A stretch of 64,000 bases of DNA from Marinobacterium sp. (GTDB taxonomy: Bacteria > Pseudomonadota > Gammaproteobacteria > Pseudomonadales > Balneatricaceae). Location: NCBI GenBank assembly GCA_030602245.1, contig JAUWAC010000010.1:27436-91435 (forward strand). The letters run 5' to 3'. Positions 48,140-58,041 of the stretch are shown here, in pieces. Each line of letters opens with the position of its first letter. Position 1 is the first letter of the stretch. Below the pieces are notes generated by a model. It did no database searches and was not told the origin of the DNA. It saw nothing but the letters and a program-made list of their open reading frames with translations. The position numbers were made by a program, and so were the translations under genes.

Positions 48140-48946
48140 TCAGCCGTGGATGGTCGGGCGCATCGCCTTCAGCAGGGCCTTGAACATCTTCGGGTTGCCG
48201 GCCACCAGTTTACCGCTATCGCGGTGGTTGCTGCCGCCAGCGGTATCGCCAACCAGGCCGCCTGCTTCCTGAATCAGCAGCAGGCCGGCATCCTGTTCGC
48301 TCTGGTTCAGGCCCAGCTGCAGAAAGCCGTCGAGACGACCAGCGGCGGTGTAGGCCAGGTTCAGTGCCACCGAGCCGGTGCTGAACGGGGTTGCGCCAGC
48401 CTGCACCAGTTCGCGCATGACGGAAAGCTCGGTATCCAGTCCGCTGCGGTCGGAGTCACGACCGAGGAAGCCGGTGCCGATCAGGGCGCCTTCAAGCCCC
48501 TTGTTGTTGCTGACGCGCAGGCGCTTGCCGTTGAGCTGGGCGCCTTCGCCGCGGCTGGCGGTAAATTCGTCACCGGTGATCGGGTTCAGTACCAGCGCGT
48601 GCGTCACCTTGCCGTTGATGCGGCCGGTCAGGCTCAGCGCGAATGATGGAACGGCGTTGGAGAAGTTGATCAGGCTGTCGATCGGCGTGACCTGCCACTC
48701 GCACGGTGACGGGCCTTCGCCAACCGGCTTGTGCAGCCCGCTGTAGTCACCGACGATGCTGTGGTGCGGATAGGCCTTCTGAATCGTGTGAGCGATGGTG
48801 CGCTCGGCCTGATGGCAGAGGTCGTTGATAAAGGTGGCCACGTCCGCCTGTTCGGACTTGATCAGGTCCAGGCGTTCGGTGGCACGGGCGATCTGCTCGG
48901 CGGCGAGGCGTGCTGCACGCAGAGCGATATTGACCATGGGTTGCAT
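48140..48946 (-). CDS. suhB: SuhB-like inositol monophosphatase family protein, active site degenerate
   Basis: 268 residues, clearly SuhB by overall sequence ('MQPMVNIALRAARLA', 'GDEFTASRGEGAQLNGKRLRVS', 'ALNLAYTAAGRLDGF', 'LIQEAGGLVGD', 'VAGNPKMFKALL') and by its place before trmJ. The catalytic motifs are not kept. GEE(S/T) reads GDYS (66-69), DPLDGT reads TPIDSL (87-92), WDxAAG reads SEQDAG (216-221), and the conserved Asp near 44 is Cys. Most magnesium ligands are therefore lost. In E. coli, SuhB works in the Nus antitermination complex on boxA RNA without needing phosphatase activity; that role is the likely reason it is kept. Confidence 0.9.
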   Translation of the reverse strand: MQPMVNIALRAARLAAEQIARATERLDLIKSEQADVATFINDLCHQAERTIAHTIQKAYPHHSIVGDYSGLHKPVGEGPSPCEWQVTPIDSLINFSNAVPSFALSLTGRINGKVTHALVLNPITGDEFTASRGEGAQLNGKRLRVSNNKGLEGALIGTGFLGRDSDRSGLDTELSVMRELVQAGATPFSTGSVALNLAYTAAGRLDGFLQLGLNQSEQDAGLLLIQEAGGLVGDTAGGSNHRDSGKLVAGNPKMFKALLKAMRPTIHG

Positions 48947-49133
48947 CGGTAGTGGGATCCAGTCGTTCGTGTGAAAATCAAGCGGCTATTGTAGCTCAGA
49001 CCGGGCCCGGGAAGAACCTTCATCGCAGTGTCCGGCATATCGCCCCCGGTATGGCTCGGCGTCGTATCCCTGTCGCGCGGCCGGGGCGGTTTCTGCTACT
49101 ATAGCGCCCCCATTTACAGCCGCTCTCGACACC

Positions 49134-49907
49134 ATGCTTGATCACATCCGCATCGTTCTGGTGAATACGACCCATCCGGGCAATATCGGCGCCGTCGCGC
49201 GCGCGATGAAGAACATGGGGCTGGCCGATCTCTGTCTGGTCGAGCCGAAACACTTTCCGGACGAGGCGGCGACCGCACGCGCCTCCGGCGCCACCGATAT
49301 TCTCGACGCGGCGCGGGTGGTCGGCACACTCGAAGAGGCGGTCGGCGATTGTCAGCTGGTGGTTGGTACCAGCGCCCGTGGTCGTCATATTCCCTGGCCG
49401 GTGATCGATCCGCGCGAGCTGGCGGCGATAGCTGCTCCATTGAGTGGGCAGTCCCGGGTGGCGATTCTGTTCGGGCGTGAAGATCGTGGGCTCACCAATG
49501 AGGAGCTGCACGCGTGTCATCTGCATGTGCATATCCCATCCGTCGAAGGCTTCAGCTCGTTGAATATTGCCGCTGCGGTGCAGGTGGTGTGTTACGAGCT
49601 GCGTATGGCTGTGCTGCAGGATGTGCGTGCCGAGCGCCCGCAGTGGGGCACCGACTGGGATATCGAGCTGGCCGATCACGTCGAGCTGGAGCGGCTGTTT
49701 GAGCATCTGGAGCGCACGCTGGTGGATATCGAGTTTCTCGATCCGAACAATCCGCGTCAGCTGATGCCGCGTCTGCGCCGTTTATTGCTGCGCGCCGTGC
49801 CGGACAAGGTTGAGGTCAATGTGCTGCGCGGGATTCTGAAAATGGTCGATCGTGCGGTGGCGGGAGAGCTGCGTGGGCAGCGTGTCGGACGCTCTAAAGC
49901 CGACTGA
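49134..49907 (+). CDS. trmJ: tRNA (cytidine/uridine-32-2'-O)-methyltransferase TrmJ
   Basis: 257 residues, a SPOUT (knotted) methyltransferase that 2'-O-methylates position 32 of tRNAs. The motifs are 'VNTTHPGNIGAVARAMKNMGL', 'ILFGREDRGLTNEEL' and 'IPSVEGFSSLNIAAAVQVVCYE'. It is divergent from suhB and upstream of iscR, matching the Pseudomonas order except that cysE is absent between trmJ and iscR. Confidence 0.94.
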   Translation: MLDHIRIVLVNTTHPGNIGAVARAMKNMGLADLCLVEPKHFPDEAATARASGATDILDAARVVGTLEEAVGDCQLVVGTSARGRHIPWPVIDPRELAAIAAPLSGQSRVAILFGREDRGLTNEELHACHLHVHIPSVEGFSSLNIAAAVQVVCYELRMAVLQDVRAERPQWGTDWDIELADHVELERLFEHLERTLVDIEFLDPNNPRQLMPRLRRLLLRAVPDKVEVNVLRGILKMVDRAVAGELRGQRVGRSKAD

Positions 49908-49920
49908 TTTGGTCGGGTAA

Positions 49921-49953
49921 ATAGTTGACTAAAAGCATCGGGTTTTGCATAAT
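49921..49953 (+). promoter_or_regulatory. isc operon promoter with IscR type-1-like site
   Basis: -35 TTGACT (49925-49930), 17-bp spacer, -10 CATAAT (49948-49953). The region ATAGTTGACTAAAAG followed by CATCGGG resembles the IscR type 1 binding site, so [2Fe-2S]-IscR should repress its own operon. Confidence 0.78.
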
Positions 49954-49987
49954 GCCGCCAGGCTCGCAAGAGTAGATGAGGGTAGAT

Positions 49988-50479
49988 ATGCGATTGACAA
50001 CGAAAGGGCGCTACGCCGTAACAGCGATGCTTGACCTGGCCCTGCATGAGGGTAAAGGACCGATCAGTCTGGCGGATATTTCCGAGCGCCAGGGAATTTC
50101 ATTGTCCTACCTGGAGCAGCTGTTTGCCAAGCTGCGTCGCAACGATCTGGTGCACAGTGTGCGCGGCCCCGGTGGCGGCTATCAGCTCAAGCGCGAGCGC
50201 AGCGCCATTAATGTCGCTGAAGTGATCGATGCCGTCAATGAGTCTGTCGATGCGACGGGGTGTCGCAATACCGTCAACTGCCAGAGTGGTGAGGTCTGTC
50301 TGACGCATCACCTGTGGTGCGATCTGAGCGACCAGATACACAGTTTTCTTAGCAGCATCAGTCTGGCCGATCTGGTGCAGCGCAACGAGGTTCAGGAAGT
50401 CGCCGAACGGCAGGATAAGCGGGGGCGTGTCGCGCATCCGGAACATCTTATCGCCAGCAGCGTGGCCTCGGCGTCCTGA
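49988..50479 (+). CDS. iscR: Iron-sulfur cluster regulator IscR
   Basis: 163 residues, an Rrf2-family winged helix repressor/activator that senses Fe-S status. Cluster ligands Cys92, Cys98, Cys104 and His107 are all present at the E. coli positions. ATG 49988 ('[18 protein letters not shown]') is the family start, with GAGGGT upstream. It is the first gene of the isc operon and is probably autoregulated. Confidence 0.96.
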   Translation: MRLTTKGRYAVTAMLDLALHEGKGPISLADISERQGISLSYLEQLFAKLRRNDLVHSVRGPGGGYQLKRERSAINVAEVIDAVNESVDATGCRNTVNCQSGEVCLTHHLWCDLSDQIHSFLSSISLADLVQRNEVQEVAERQDKRGRVAHPEHLIASSVASAS

Positions 50480-50503
50480 TAGCGAAACGTACTGGAGAGT
50501 GTA

Positions 50504-51718
50504 ATGAAACTGCCGATCTATCTCGATTACTCCGCAACGACACCGGTCGACCCGCGCGTCGCTGACAAGATGATGCAGTGCCTGACGCCGGACGGCATTT
50601 TCGGCAACCCGGCCTCGCGCTCGCATCAGTTCGGCTGGAAAGCCGAGGAGGCGGTTGAGACCGCCCGTCGTCAGGTGGCCGATCTGCTGGGCGCGGACCC
50701 GCGTGAGATCGTCTGGACCTCCGGTGCTACCGAGTCCGATAACCTGGCGATCAAGGGCGTGGCGCACTTCTATCACAAGAAAGGCAAGCACATCATCACG
50801 TCCAAGATCGAGCATAAGGCGGTGCTGGATACCTGTCGCCAGTTGGAGCGTGAAGGCTTTGAGGTGACTTACCTGACGCCGGGCAGTGACGGCATTATCA
50901 CGCCGCAGATGGTGGCGGATGCCATGCGTGACGACACCATTCTGGTCTCGCTGATGCACGTCAACAACGAGATTGGCACGATCACCGATATCGCCGCGAT
51001 CGGCGAACTGACCCGCAGCCGCGGTGTGCTGTTCCACGTCGATGCGGCGCAGAGTGTCGGTAAGCTGCCGCTGGATATGGGTGCGATGAAGGTGGATCTG
51101 CTCTCCGTGTCCGGCCACAAGATGTATGGCCCGAAAGGGATTGGAGCGCTTTACGTACGCCGCAAGCCGCGTGTGCGTCTGGAAGCGCAGATGCACGGCG
51201 GTGGTCATGAGCGTGGCATGCGCTCCGGTACGCTGCCGACGCATCAGATCGTCGGCATGGGCGAGGCGGCCCGTATCGCGAAGGAAGAGATGGCGCAGGA
51301 AAATGAGCGTCTGCTGGCGCTGCGCGAGCGTTTCTGGAACGGCATCAAGGATATGGAAGAGGTGCACGTCAACGGCTCCATGGCGCAGCGTGTGGCGGGC
51401 AACCTCAACGTCAGCTTTGCCTTCGTTGAGGGTGAGTCACTGCTGATGTCGCTGAAGGATCTGGCGGTTTCGTCCGGTTCGGCCTGTACCTCGGCCAGCC
51501 TGGAGCCGTCCTATGTCCTGCGCGCACTGGGACTCAACGACGAGCTGGCGCACAGCTCGATCCGCTTCTCGTTCGGCCGTTTCACCACGGAAGAAGAGGT
51601 GGATTATGCCATCAGCCAAATCCGTGTCGCTGTCGACAAACTGCGTGAACTGTCCCCGCTGTGGGATATGTACAAAGACGGCGTTGATCTGAGTAAGGTC
51701 GAGTGGGCACACCACTGA
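50504..51718 (+). CDS. iscS: Cysteine desulfurase IscS
   Basis: 404 residues. A PLP enzyme that takes sulfur from cysteine for Fe-S clusters, thiamine and tRNA thiolation. His104, the PLP lysine Lys206 ('[12 protein letters not shown]') and the persulfide Cys328 ('[10 protein letters not shown]') are in register with E. coli. GGAG precedes the start. Confidence 0.97.
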   Translation: MKLPIYLDYSATTPVDPRVADKMMQCLTPDGIFGNPASRSHQFGWKAEEAVETARRQVADLLGADPREIVWTSGATESDNLAIKGVAHFYHKKGKHIITSKIEHKAVLDTCRQLEREGFEVTYLTPGSDGIITPQMVADAMRDDTILVSLMHVNNEIGTITDIAAIGELTRSRGVLFHVDAAQSVGKLPLDMGAMKVDLLSVSGHKMYGPKGIGALYVRRKPRVRLEAQMHGGGHERGMRSGTLPTHQIVGMGEAARIAKEEMAQENERLLALRERFWNGIKDMEEVHVNGSMAQRVAGNLNVSFAFVEGESLLMSLKDLAVSSGSACTSASLEPSYVLRALGLNDELAHSSIRFSFGRFTTEEEVDYAISQIRVAVDKLRELSPLWDMYKDGVDLSKVEWAHH

Positions 51719-51748
51719 CGCGGGATAACAGAGTGTTTGGAGGTCATC

Positions 51749-52129
51749 ATGGCTTACAGTGAACAGGTAATCGATCATTACGAAAACCCGCGCAACGTCG
51801 GTAAGATGGACGACAATGACGAGCATGTCGGTACCGGCATGGTGGGGGCTCCGGCATGTGGTGATGTGATGCGCCTGCAGATTCGCGTCAACGATGAAGG
51901 CGTGATCGAAGATGCCAAGTTCAAGACCTACGGGTGCGGCTCCGCAATCGCGTCCAGCTCGCTCGTGACTGAGTGGGTGAAGGGGATGACGCTGGATCAG
52001 GCGGCGGCCCTGAAGAACTCCCAGATCGCGGAAGAGCTGGCGCTGCCGCCGGTGAAGATCCACTGCTCGGTACTGGCTGAGGATGCGATCAAAGCGGCGA
52101 TCGAGGATTATCGCAAGAAGCGCTCCTGA
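51749..52129 (+). CDS. iscU: Fe-S cluster assembly scaffold IscU
   Basis: 126 residues. The scaffold on which IscS-derived sulfur and iron form the cluster. Ligands Cys37, Asp39, Cys63, His105 and Cys106 are all present. The HscA recognition motif LPPVK is at 99-103. GGAGG lies upstream of ATG 51749. Confidence 0.97.
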   Translation: MAYSEQVIDHYENPRNVGKMDDNDEHVGTGMVGAPACGDVMRLQIRVNDEGVIEDAKFKTYGCGSAIASSSLVTEWVKGMTLDQAAALKNSQIAEELALPPVKIHCSVLAEDAIKAAIEDYRKKRS

Positions 52130-52161
52130 GGGAGCGCCGGTTTCGAATCAAGAGGGTTGAT

Positions 52162-52485
52162 ATGGCGATCAGCATGACAGATGCCGCGGTTCAGCACGTG
52201 GCCCGTTATCTCGAAAAGCGCGGACATGGTGCGGGGATCCGGGTTGGTGTGCGCACCTCCGGCTGCTCCGGCATGGCCTATGTGCTCGAGTTTATCGACG
52301 AAGTCGAGGCGGAGGACCAGGTGTTCGAGTTTGATGGCGTGCGTGTCGCGATCGACCCCAAGAGTCTTGTCTACCTCGACGGTACCGAGCTCGACTTCGT
52401 CAAGGAAGGTCTCAATGAGGGGTTCAAGTTCAACAACCCCAATGTGCGCAGCGAATGTGGCTGCGGCGAGAGCTTCAACGTCTGA
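52162..52485 (+). CDS. iscA: Fe-S cluster assembly protein IscA
   Basis: 107 residues, an A-type carrier. The three conserved cysteines are Cys35 ('SGCSGMAY') and Cys99/Cys101 near the C-terminus ('ECGCGESF'). AGAGGG precedes the start. It is part of the isc operon. Confidence 0.96.
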   Translation: MAISMTDAAVQHVARYLEKRGHGAGIRVGVRTSGCSGMAYVLEFIDEVEAEDQVFEFDGVRVAIDPKSLVYLDGTELDFVKEGLNEGFKFNNPNVRSECGCGESFNV

Positions 52486-52507
52486 CGCCTGACGGGTGCC
52501 CACGACC

Positions 52508-53038
52508 ATGGATATGACCCGAAACTACTTTGAGCTGCTGGGGCTTGAACAGGACTTTCAGGTTGATCAGGCCCTGCTTGCCGAGCGTTACCGGGAACTC
52601 CAGAAGCAGTGGCATCCCGACCGCTTTGCTCATCTGTCCGACCGCGAGCGGCGGCTCGCGGTGCAATATACCGCGCACCTGAATGAAGCCCTCGCTACCC
52701 TCAAGTCGCCGTTGCGTCGTGCGCAGTATCTGTTGCTGCTCGCCGGTCGCGACACCCATGGCGAAGGCGGTGCGCAGCTCGATCCGATGTTCCTGATGGA
52801 GCAGATGGAGCTGCGTGAACGGCTGGCCGAGGTTGGCGGCGCCGACGACCCGGAAGCCGAACTCGAGCAGCTGGCCGAGTCGACCGAAGCGGCGCTGCGC
52901 AAGTTGCAAACCGAATTTGTCACCCTGTATTCGCAAGCCGATCTGGACGGTGCTGAAACGGTCGTGCGCAAGATGCAGTTCATGACGAAGCTGCAGCGTG
53001 AGATCGAGGCGGCGGAAGATCGTTTGCTCGACGACTGA
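52508..53038 (+). CDS. hscB: Fe-S co-chaperone HscB
   Basis: 176 residues. A J-type co-chaperone that brings IscU to HscA. The J-domain HPD motif is at 36-38 ('[10 protein letters not shown]'). The C-terminal three-helix IscU-binding domain follows. ATG 52508 is taken as the start; GTG 52496 and ATG 52514 are alternatives, and no strong ribosome site settles the choice. Confidence 0.93.
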   Translation: MDMTRNYFELLGLEQDFQVDQALLAERYRELQKQWHPDRFAHLSDRERRLAVQYTAHLNEALATLKSPLRRAQYLLLLAGRDTHGEGGAQLDPMFLMEQMELRERLAEVGGADDPEAELEQLAESTEAALRKLQTEFVTLYSQADLDGAETVVRKMQFMTKLQREIEAAEDRLLDD

Positions 53039-53049
53039 ACGGAAGTTTT

Positions 53050-54933
53050 ATGGCCCTGTTGCAAATCGCTGAGCCCGGACAGAGCGCTGCGCCGCATGAG
53101 CGCAAGCTGGCTGTCGGGATCGACCTGGGAACGACCAACTCGCTGGCGGCCACGGTGCGCAGCGGCGAGGCGCAGACGCTGCCCGATCTGCAAGGGCGGC
53201 ATCTGCTGCCGTCGGTCGTGCACTATGCGCCCGGTGCAGCGCCGACGGTGGGGCAGGCAGCGCTCGAGCGTGCCGCTGAGGATCCGTACAACACCATTAT
53301 CTCCGTCAAGCGTTTGATGGGACGTGGTGTGGAAGATGTGCTCTCGTTTGGCGAGGAGCTGCCGTATCGTTTCTCGCCCGGCGAGGGGGGGATGCCCTAC
53401 ATCGAAACGGCGGCCGGGCCGAGAAGTCCGGTACAGGTATCGGCTGAGATTCTGCGCGCCCTGCGTGAACGTGCCGAGCAGTCACTGGAGGGTGAGCTGG
53501 ACGGCGTTGTGATCACGGTGCCGGCCTATTTCGATGATGCGCAACGTCAGGCAACCAAGGATGCTGCGCGACTGGCCGGGCTCAAGGTGCTGCGCCTGCT
53601 CAACGAGCCGACGGCGGCCGCCGTGGCCTACGGGCTGGATGAGGGCGAAGAGGGCGTGATCGCCGTTTACGACCTCGGCGGCGGTACCTTCGATATTTCC
53701 GTGCTGCGCCTCAATAAAGGTGTGTTTGAAGTGCTCGCGACCGGTGGCGACAGTGCGCTCGGTGGCGATGACTTCGATTACGCGCTGGCGCGCTGGATGT
53801 TGCAGGCGTCCGGTATCGAGATTGAGCCGGATGCCCAGCAGGCACGCTATCTCACGACGCTGGCCCGCGAGGTCAAGGAGCGTCTGACCGACGAGGCATC
53901 GGTCAGCGTCGAGCTGACGGTAGCCGGTCAGCGCGCGACGGTCAGTGTCAGTCGCGAGCAGTTTGACGCGGTCATCGAGCCGCTGGTGAAACGCACCCTG
54001 CGCGCCTGTCGCCGCACGCTGAAGGATGCCGGCATCGGCGCTGACGAGGTGCGTGAGGTGGTCATGGTCGGTGGCTCGACCCGGGTGCCGCTGGTGCGCA
54101 CCAAAGTCGGTGAGCTGTTCGGCCGCGACCCGCATATCGAAATCGACCCGGATCGGGTGGTGGCGATCGGCGCCGCGCTGCAGGCCGATGTGCTGGTGGG
54201 TAACAAGCCGGACAGCGATCTGCTGCTGCTGGATGTGATTCCGCTGTCACTGGGGCTGGAAACCATGGGTGGTCTGGTCGAGAAGGTGATCCACCGCAAT
54301 ACGCCGATCCCGGTGGCGCGGGCGCAGGAGTTTACGACCTATCAGGACGGCCAGACCGCGATGGCGATCCATGTGGTGCAGGGCGAGCGTGAACTGGTGG
54401 CCGACTGCCGCTCGCTGGCGCGCTTCGTGCTGCGCGGGATTCCGCCGATGGCCGCAGGGGCGGCGAAGATTCGGGTGGCGTTTCAGGTGGATGCCGACGG
54501 CCTGCTCAGCGTGTCGGCGAAAGAGCTGTCCACCGGTGTCGAGAGCAGTATTCAGGTCAAGCCCTCCTACGGCCTCAGCGATGATGAGATCGCCGGTATG
54601 CTGAAGGATTCTTTCAGCCATGCCGAGGAGGATCTGGTCGCCCGTGCCCTGCGCGAACAGCAGGTCGAGGCCGAGCGTCTGGCCAGTGCGCTCGAGGCGG
54701 CGCTGGCACAGGATGGTGACGCGCTGCTCGATGAACAGGAGCGCGCCGAGCTGACGGCAGGTATCGCGCAGTTGCGTACCGTTGCGGCCGGCACTGATGC
54801 CGCGGCAATCGAAGCGGGGGTCGAGCAGCTTGCTAAAATGAGTGACGAGTTTGCCGCGCGGCGCATGGATCACGGGATTCAGCGCGCCCTCAAGGGGCAC
54901 TCGGTAGATGAACTGGATAAGGAGTCGCGCTGA
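53050..54933 (+). CDS. hscA: Fe-S chaperone HscA (Hsp70 family)
   Basis: 627 residues. A specialised Hsp70 that drives cluster release from IscU. The N-terminal ATPase domain has '[15 protein letters not shown]', '[15 protein letters not shown]' and '[13 protein letters not shown]'. The substrate-binding domain begins near residue 390, and a helical lid follows. The stop shares a base with the fdx start. Confidence 0.96.
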   Translation: MALLQIAEPGQSAAPHERKLAVGIDLGTTNSLAATVRSGEAQTLPDLQGRHLLPSVVHYAPGAAPTVGQAALERAAEDPYNTIISVKRLMGRGVEDVLSFGEELPYRFSPGEGGMPYIETAAGPRSPVQVSAEILRALRERAEQSLEGELDGVVITVPAYFDDAQRQATKDAARLAGLKVLRLLNEPTAAAVAYGLDEGEEGVIAVYDLGGGTFDISVLRLNKGVFEVLATGGDSALGGDDFDYALARWMLQASGIEIEPDAQQARYLTTLAREVKERLTDEASVSVELTVAGQRATVSVSREQFDAVIEPLVKRTLRACRRTLKDAGIGADEVREVVMVGGSTRVPLVRTKVGELFGRDPHIEIDPDRVVAIGAALQADVLVGNKPDSDLLLLDVIPLSLGLETMGGLVEKVIHRNTPIPVARAQEFTTYQDGQTAMAIHVVQGERELVADCRSLARFVLRGIPPMAAGAAKIRVAFQVDADGLLSVSAKELSTGVESSIQVKPSYGLSDDEIAGMLKDSFSHAEEDLVARALREQQVEAERLASALEAALAQDGDALLDEQERAELTAGIAQLRTVAAGTDAAAIEAGVEQLAKMSDEFAARRMDHGIQRALKGHSVDELDKESR

Positions 54934-55271
54934 TGCCGCAGATCATTTTCCTGCCCCATGAAGAGCTGTGTCCTGAGGGTAAGGTGATTGATGTCGAGCC
55001 CGGTATCACCATCTGTGATGCGGCGCTTGCGCACGGTGTCGAGATCGAGCACGCGTGCGAAAAATCGTGCGCCTGCACCACCTGCCACGTGATCGTGCGC
55101 GAGGGCTTCGACTCGCTCGAAGAGTCGGATGAACTCGAAGACGACATGCTCGACAAGGCGTGGGGGCTCGAGCCCGAATCCCGTCTGAGCTGTCAGGCGG
55201 TGGTGGCGGACGAGGATCTCGTGGTCGAGATTCCGAAGTACACCATCAACCAGGTATCTGAGCAGCACTGA
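54933..55271 (+). CDS. fdx: [2Fe-2S] ferredoxin of the ISC system
   Basis: 112 residues. Supplies electrons for Fe-S assembly. Cluster ligands Cys42, Cys48, Cys51 and Cys87 match E. coli Fdx exactly. The acidic face typical of adrenodoxin-like ferredoxins is present ('LEESDELEDDML'). Confidence 0.96.
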   Translation: MPQIIFLPHEELCPEGKVIDVEPGITICDAALAHGVEIEHACEKSCACTTCHVIVREGFDSLEESDELEDDMLDKAWGLEPESRLSCQAVVADEDLVVEIPKYTINQVSEQH

Positions 55272-55284
55272 CCGGGAGGCGATG

Positions 55285-55485
55285 ATGGGCTTCAAGTGGA
55301 TTGATGTGCAGGAGATCGCCATCGAACTCGACGAGGCGTATCCGGATACGGACCCGATGCGGATCAGCTTTCCGGATCTCTATCAGAAGGTGATGGATCT
55401 GCCCGGCTTCGATGACCATCCGTCACACTGCGGTGAGAAGATTCTCGAAGCGATCCAGATGGCCTGGATCGATGAGAAAGACTGA
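55285..55485 (+). CDS. iscX: Fe-S assembly protein IscX
   Basis: 66 residues, the same size as E. coli IscX, a small acidic iron-binding regulator of IscS. 'GFKWIDVQEIAIELDEAYPDTDP' and the end 'EKILEAIQMAWIDEKD' match the family. Two adjacent ATGs exist (55282 and 55285); the second has better spacing to GGGAGG. It is the last gene of the isc operon. Confidence 0.93.
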   Translation: MGFKWIDVQEIAIELDEAYPDTDPMRISFPDLYQKVMDLPGFDDHPSHCGEKILEAIQMAWIDEKD

Positions 55486-55526
55486 GGCGGTTCGACCGGG
55501 CCGCTCAGGTATCAGGATCTTCCCGC

Positions 55527-55552
55527 AACCCGGCTTCGGCCGGGTTTGCTGT
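55527..55552 (+). terminator. Hairpin terminator after iscX
   Basis: AACCCGGC - TTCG - GCCGGGTT (8-bp stem, UUCG loop), followed by a T-containing but not pure T tract. Confidence 0.7.
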
Positions 55553-55563
55553 TGTTGAAGAAC

Positions 55564-55592
55564 TGTTCAGCTGGCAGGGGCTTGCGTATAAT
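55564..55592 (+). promoter_or_regulatory. Probable ndk promoter
   Basis: Perfect -10 TATAAT at 55587-55592 with an upstream TG-like GCG context. The -35 TGTTCA (55564-55569) is poor. It lies about 55 bp before ndk. Confidence 0.55.
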
Positions 55593-55645
55593 GCTGCGCC
55601 TTGCATTTTTCTTCACCCTACAACTTTTTGGGACTTGATTTTAAC

Positions 55646-56053
55646 ATGGCTACTGAACGTACTCTTTCCATCATCAAACCGGATGCCGTTGCCAAGAACG
55701 TAATCGGTGAAATTCTGACCCGTTTCGAAAAGGCCGGGCTGAAGGTAGTCGAGATGCAGATGAAGACCCTGAGCAAGGCAGAAGCTGAAGGCTTCTACGC
55801 TGAGCACAAGGAGCGTCCGTTCTTCGCCGACCTGGTGGCCTTCATGACCTCTGGTCCGGTTGTTGTTCAGGTGCTGGAAGGTGAAAACGCCATCGCGCTG
55901 AACCGTGAACTGATGGGGGCTACCAACCCGAAGGAAGCGGCCGAAGGTACCATTCGCCGTGATTTCGCCGAGTCGATCGATGCCAACGCTGTACACGGCT
56001 CTGACTCTCCGGCGTCTGCCGAACGTGAGATCGCTTACTTCTTCGGTAAGTGA
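55646..56053 (+). CDS. ndk: Nucleoside diphosphate kinase
   Basis: 135 residues, a little shorter than the usual 141-143 because of a short C-terminus. It balances NTP pools by phosphate transfer through the active-site His117 ('NAVHGSDS'). '[16 protein letters not shown]' is the family start. ATG 55646 is used; the in-frame ATG at 55601 lies too close to the promoter. Confidence 0.96.
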   Translation: MATERTLSIIKPDAVAKNVIGEILTRFEKAGLKVVEMQMKTLSKAEAEGFYAEHKERPFFADLVAFMTSGPVVVQVLEGENAIALNRELMGATNPKEAAEGTIRRDFAESIDANAVHGSDSPASAEREIAYFFGK

Positions 56054-56115
56054 TCCTGCCGGAGCCGCCGTCCGGCGGCTCCGCTGTTTTTAATGCTCAA
56101 GACGAGTGCCATCCC

Positions 56116-57252
56116 ATGTCTGAATCCCATTCCAAGGTGAATCTTCTCGGTCTGTCACCGGCCAAGCTGGAAGCGTTCTTCGAGGAGCTGGGCGAGAAGC
56201 GCTTTCGTGCGACCCAGGTGCTGAAGTGGATCCACCAGTTCGGTGCCAGCAGCTTTGACGAGATGACCAACATCAGTAAGGCGCTGCGCGCGAAGCTGGC
56301 CGAAGTGGCGGAGATCCGCGAGCCGGAAGTGGTGGTCGAGAAAATCTCCAAAGACGGTACCCGTAAGTGGGTCATTCGCATGGATGGGGGTTCGGCAATC
56401 GAGATGGTGCTGATCCCCGATGGCGATCGCAAGACACTGTGTGTGTCGTCGCAGGTCGGGTGCTCGCTCGACTGCAGTTTCTGCTCCACCGGCAAGCAGG
56501 GCTTCAACCGTGATCTCAGTACCGCCGAGATCATCGCCCAGCTGCGGGTTGCGATCCGTTCCTACGGGCCGTTCGACCCGTCCGGCGAACGCCGTGTCAC
56601 CAATGTGGTGTTCATGGGCATGGGTGAGCCGCTGCTGAACTTCGAAAACGTCGTCGATGCGACCGAGCTGATGATGGACGACAACGCCTACGGCCTGTCC
56701 AAGCGTCGCGTGACGATCAGTACCTCCGGCGTCGTGCCGGCCCTGGATCGGCTGAGCGAGGTCAGCGATGTGTCGCTGGCGGTATCGCTGCATGCGCCTA
56801 ACGACGAGCTGCGCAATCAGCTGGTGCCGATCAACCGTCGCTACCCGATCGATGAGCTGATCGCCGCCTGCAACCGTTACCTCAAGGGTCTGAACGACAA
56901 GCGCGTGGTGACGGTGGAGTACACGCTGATCGCCGGGGTCAACGATCAGCCCGAGCATGCGCGTCAGCTGATCAAGGTGCTGCGTCGCGTGCCGTGCAAG
57001 CTCAACCTGATTCCGTTCAACCCGTTCCCGAACTCCGGGTACGAGCGCCCCAGCGAAGAGGCAATTCAGGCATTCAAGCAGATCATGCTCAATGCCGGCA
57101 TTCTGACGACCGTGCGCCGTACCCGTGGTGATGATGTGGATGCGGCCTGCGGTCAGTTGGTCGGTCAGGTGATGGACCGGACCCGTCGTAGCCAAAAATA
57201 CATTGCTGTGGTACAAGAGGAGCCTGTTCAGGGGAAGACTCAGGCGTATTAA
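56116..57252 (+). CDS. rlmN: Dual-specificity rRNA/tRNA adenine-C2 methyltransferase RlmN
   Basis: 378 residues, a radical SAM enzyme that methylates A2503 of 23S rRNA and A37 of some tRNAs. The cluster motif CxxxCxxC is Cys116/Cys120/Cys123 ('[16 protein letters not shown]'). '[11 protein letters not shown]' and '[14 protein letters not shown]' are core motifs, and a C-terminal Cys in 'DVDAACGQL' is the methyl-carrying residue. ATG 56116 is taken over the upstream 56050. Confidence 0.96.
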   Translation: MSESHSKVNLLGLSPAKLEAFFEELGEKRFRATQVLKWIHQFGASSFDEMTNISKALRAKLAEVAEIREPEVVVEKISKDGTRKWVIRMDGGSAIEMVLIPDGDRKTLCVSSQVGCSLDCSFCSTGKQGFNRDLSTAEIIAQLRVAIRSYGPFDPSGERRVTNVVFMGMGEPLLNFENVVDATELMMDDNAYGLSKRRVTISTSGVVPALDRLSEVSDVSLAVSLHAPNDELRNQLVPINRRYPIDELIAACNRYLKGLNDKRVVTVEYTLIAGVNDQPEHARQLIKVLRRVPCKLNLIPFNPFPNSGYERPSEEAIQAFKQIMLNAGILTTVRRTRGDDVDAACGQLVGQVMDRTRRSQKYIAVVQEEPVQGKTQAY

Positions 57253-57261
57253 GGGGGATCG

Positions 57262-58041
57262 ATGCGTAGAATACAGGCTGCAGTTGTCTGCCTGGCAGTG
57301 TTTTGGCTCTCGGCTTGTTCCACGACTTCTACGCAAGGCTACCGATCTGCCGGCGGCTCCAGGGAGGAGGCGCTCCAGTCCTACACCGGCCTTGGGCTGC
57401 AGTATCTGCGCGCTGGCGATACTGCCAGCGCCAAGCGACCGCTGCTCCATGCTCTCGACCTCGATGACAATTATGCGCCGGCCTTCAATGGGCTGGCGCT
57501 GGTGTTTCAGGCCGAGGATGATCTCGCACTCGCCGAGGAATACTTCCGCAAAGCAGTGGCGGCAGATCCTCAGTCAGCGATGATCCACAACAATTTCGGT
57601 GCGTTTCTGTTTGCACAGCGGCGCTACGACGAAGCCTGTCGGGAACTCGCGCGGGCGACCGAGGATCCCTTCTATCAGCAGCGGGCGCAGGCGTTCGAGA
57701 ATCTCGGTCGCTGTTATCGACAGATCGGGCGGCTCGATGTGGCTGAACACGCCTTCCGTCGCGCCCTGACTCTGTCACGTCAGCGTCCGGTTGCGCTGAT
57801 CGAGCTGGCTGATCTGTTGCTGATGAAAGAGCAGTCACGTGCGGCGGGTGAGCTGTTCGATCGTTTCCGAGAGCTGGTCGACGACAAGAGAGTCGATCAT
57901 TTTCCGCTGAGTCTTTGGGTTGGCATCCGGGTGGCCCGCTATGAAGGAAATGCGGGACGCGCTGCCACCTATGCGCTGTTGTTGAAGAATATGTATCCCG
58001 AATCGGCCGAGTATCGGCTGTATAAGGAGTCCGCGCAGTGA
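57262..58041 (+). CDS. pilW: Type IV pilus biogenesis/stability lipoprotein PilW (PilF)
   Basis: 259 residues, an outer-membrane lipoprotein (lipobox LSAC, Cys19) with TPR repeats ('YAPAFNGLALVFQAEDDLALAEEYFRKAVAADP' and others). PilW/PilF helps the secretin PilQ to assemble. It lies between rlmN and rodZ, as in Pseudomonas. No other pilus gene is in the window. The stop overlaps the rodZ start by 4 bases. Confidence 0.88.
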   Translation: MRRIQAAVVCLAVFWLSACSTTSTQGYRSAGGSREEALQSYTGLGLQYLRAGDTASAKRPLLHALDLDDNYAPAFNGLALVFQAEDDLALAEEYFRKAVAADPQSAMIHNNFGAFLFAQRRYDEACRELARATEDPFYQQRAQAFENLGRCYRQIGRLDVAEHAFRRALTLSRQRPVALIELADLLLMKEQSRAAGELFDRFRELVDDKRVDHFPLSLWVGIRVARYEGNAGRAATYALLLKNMYPESAEYRLYKESAQ

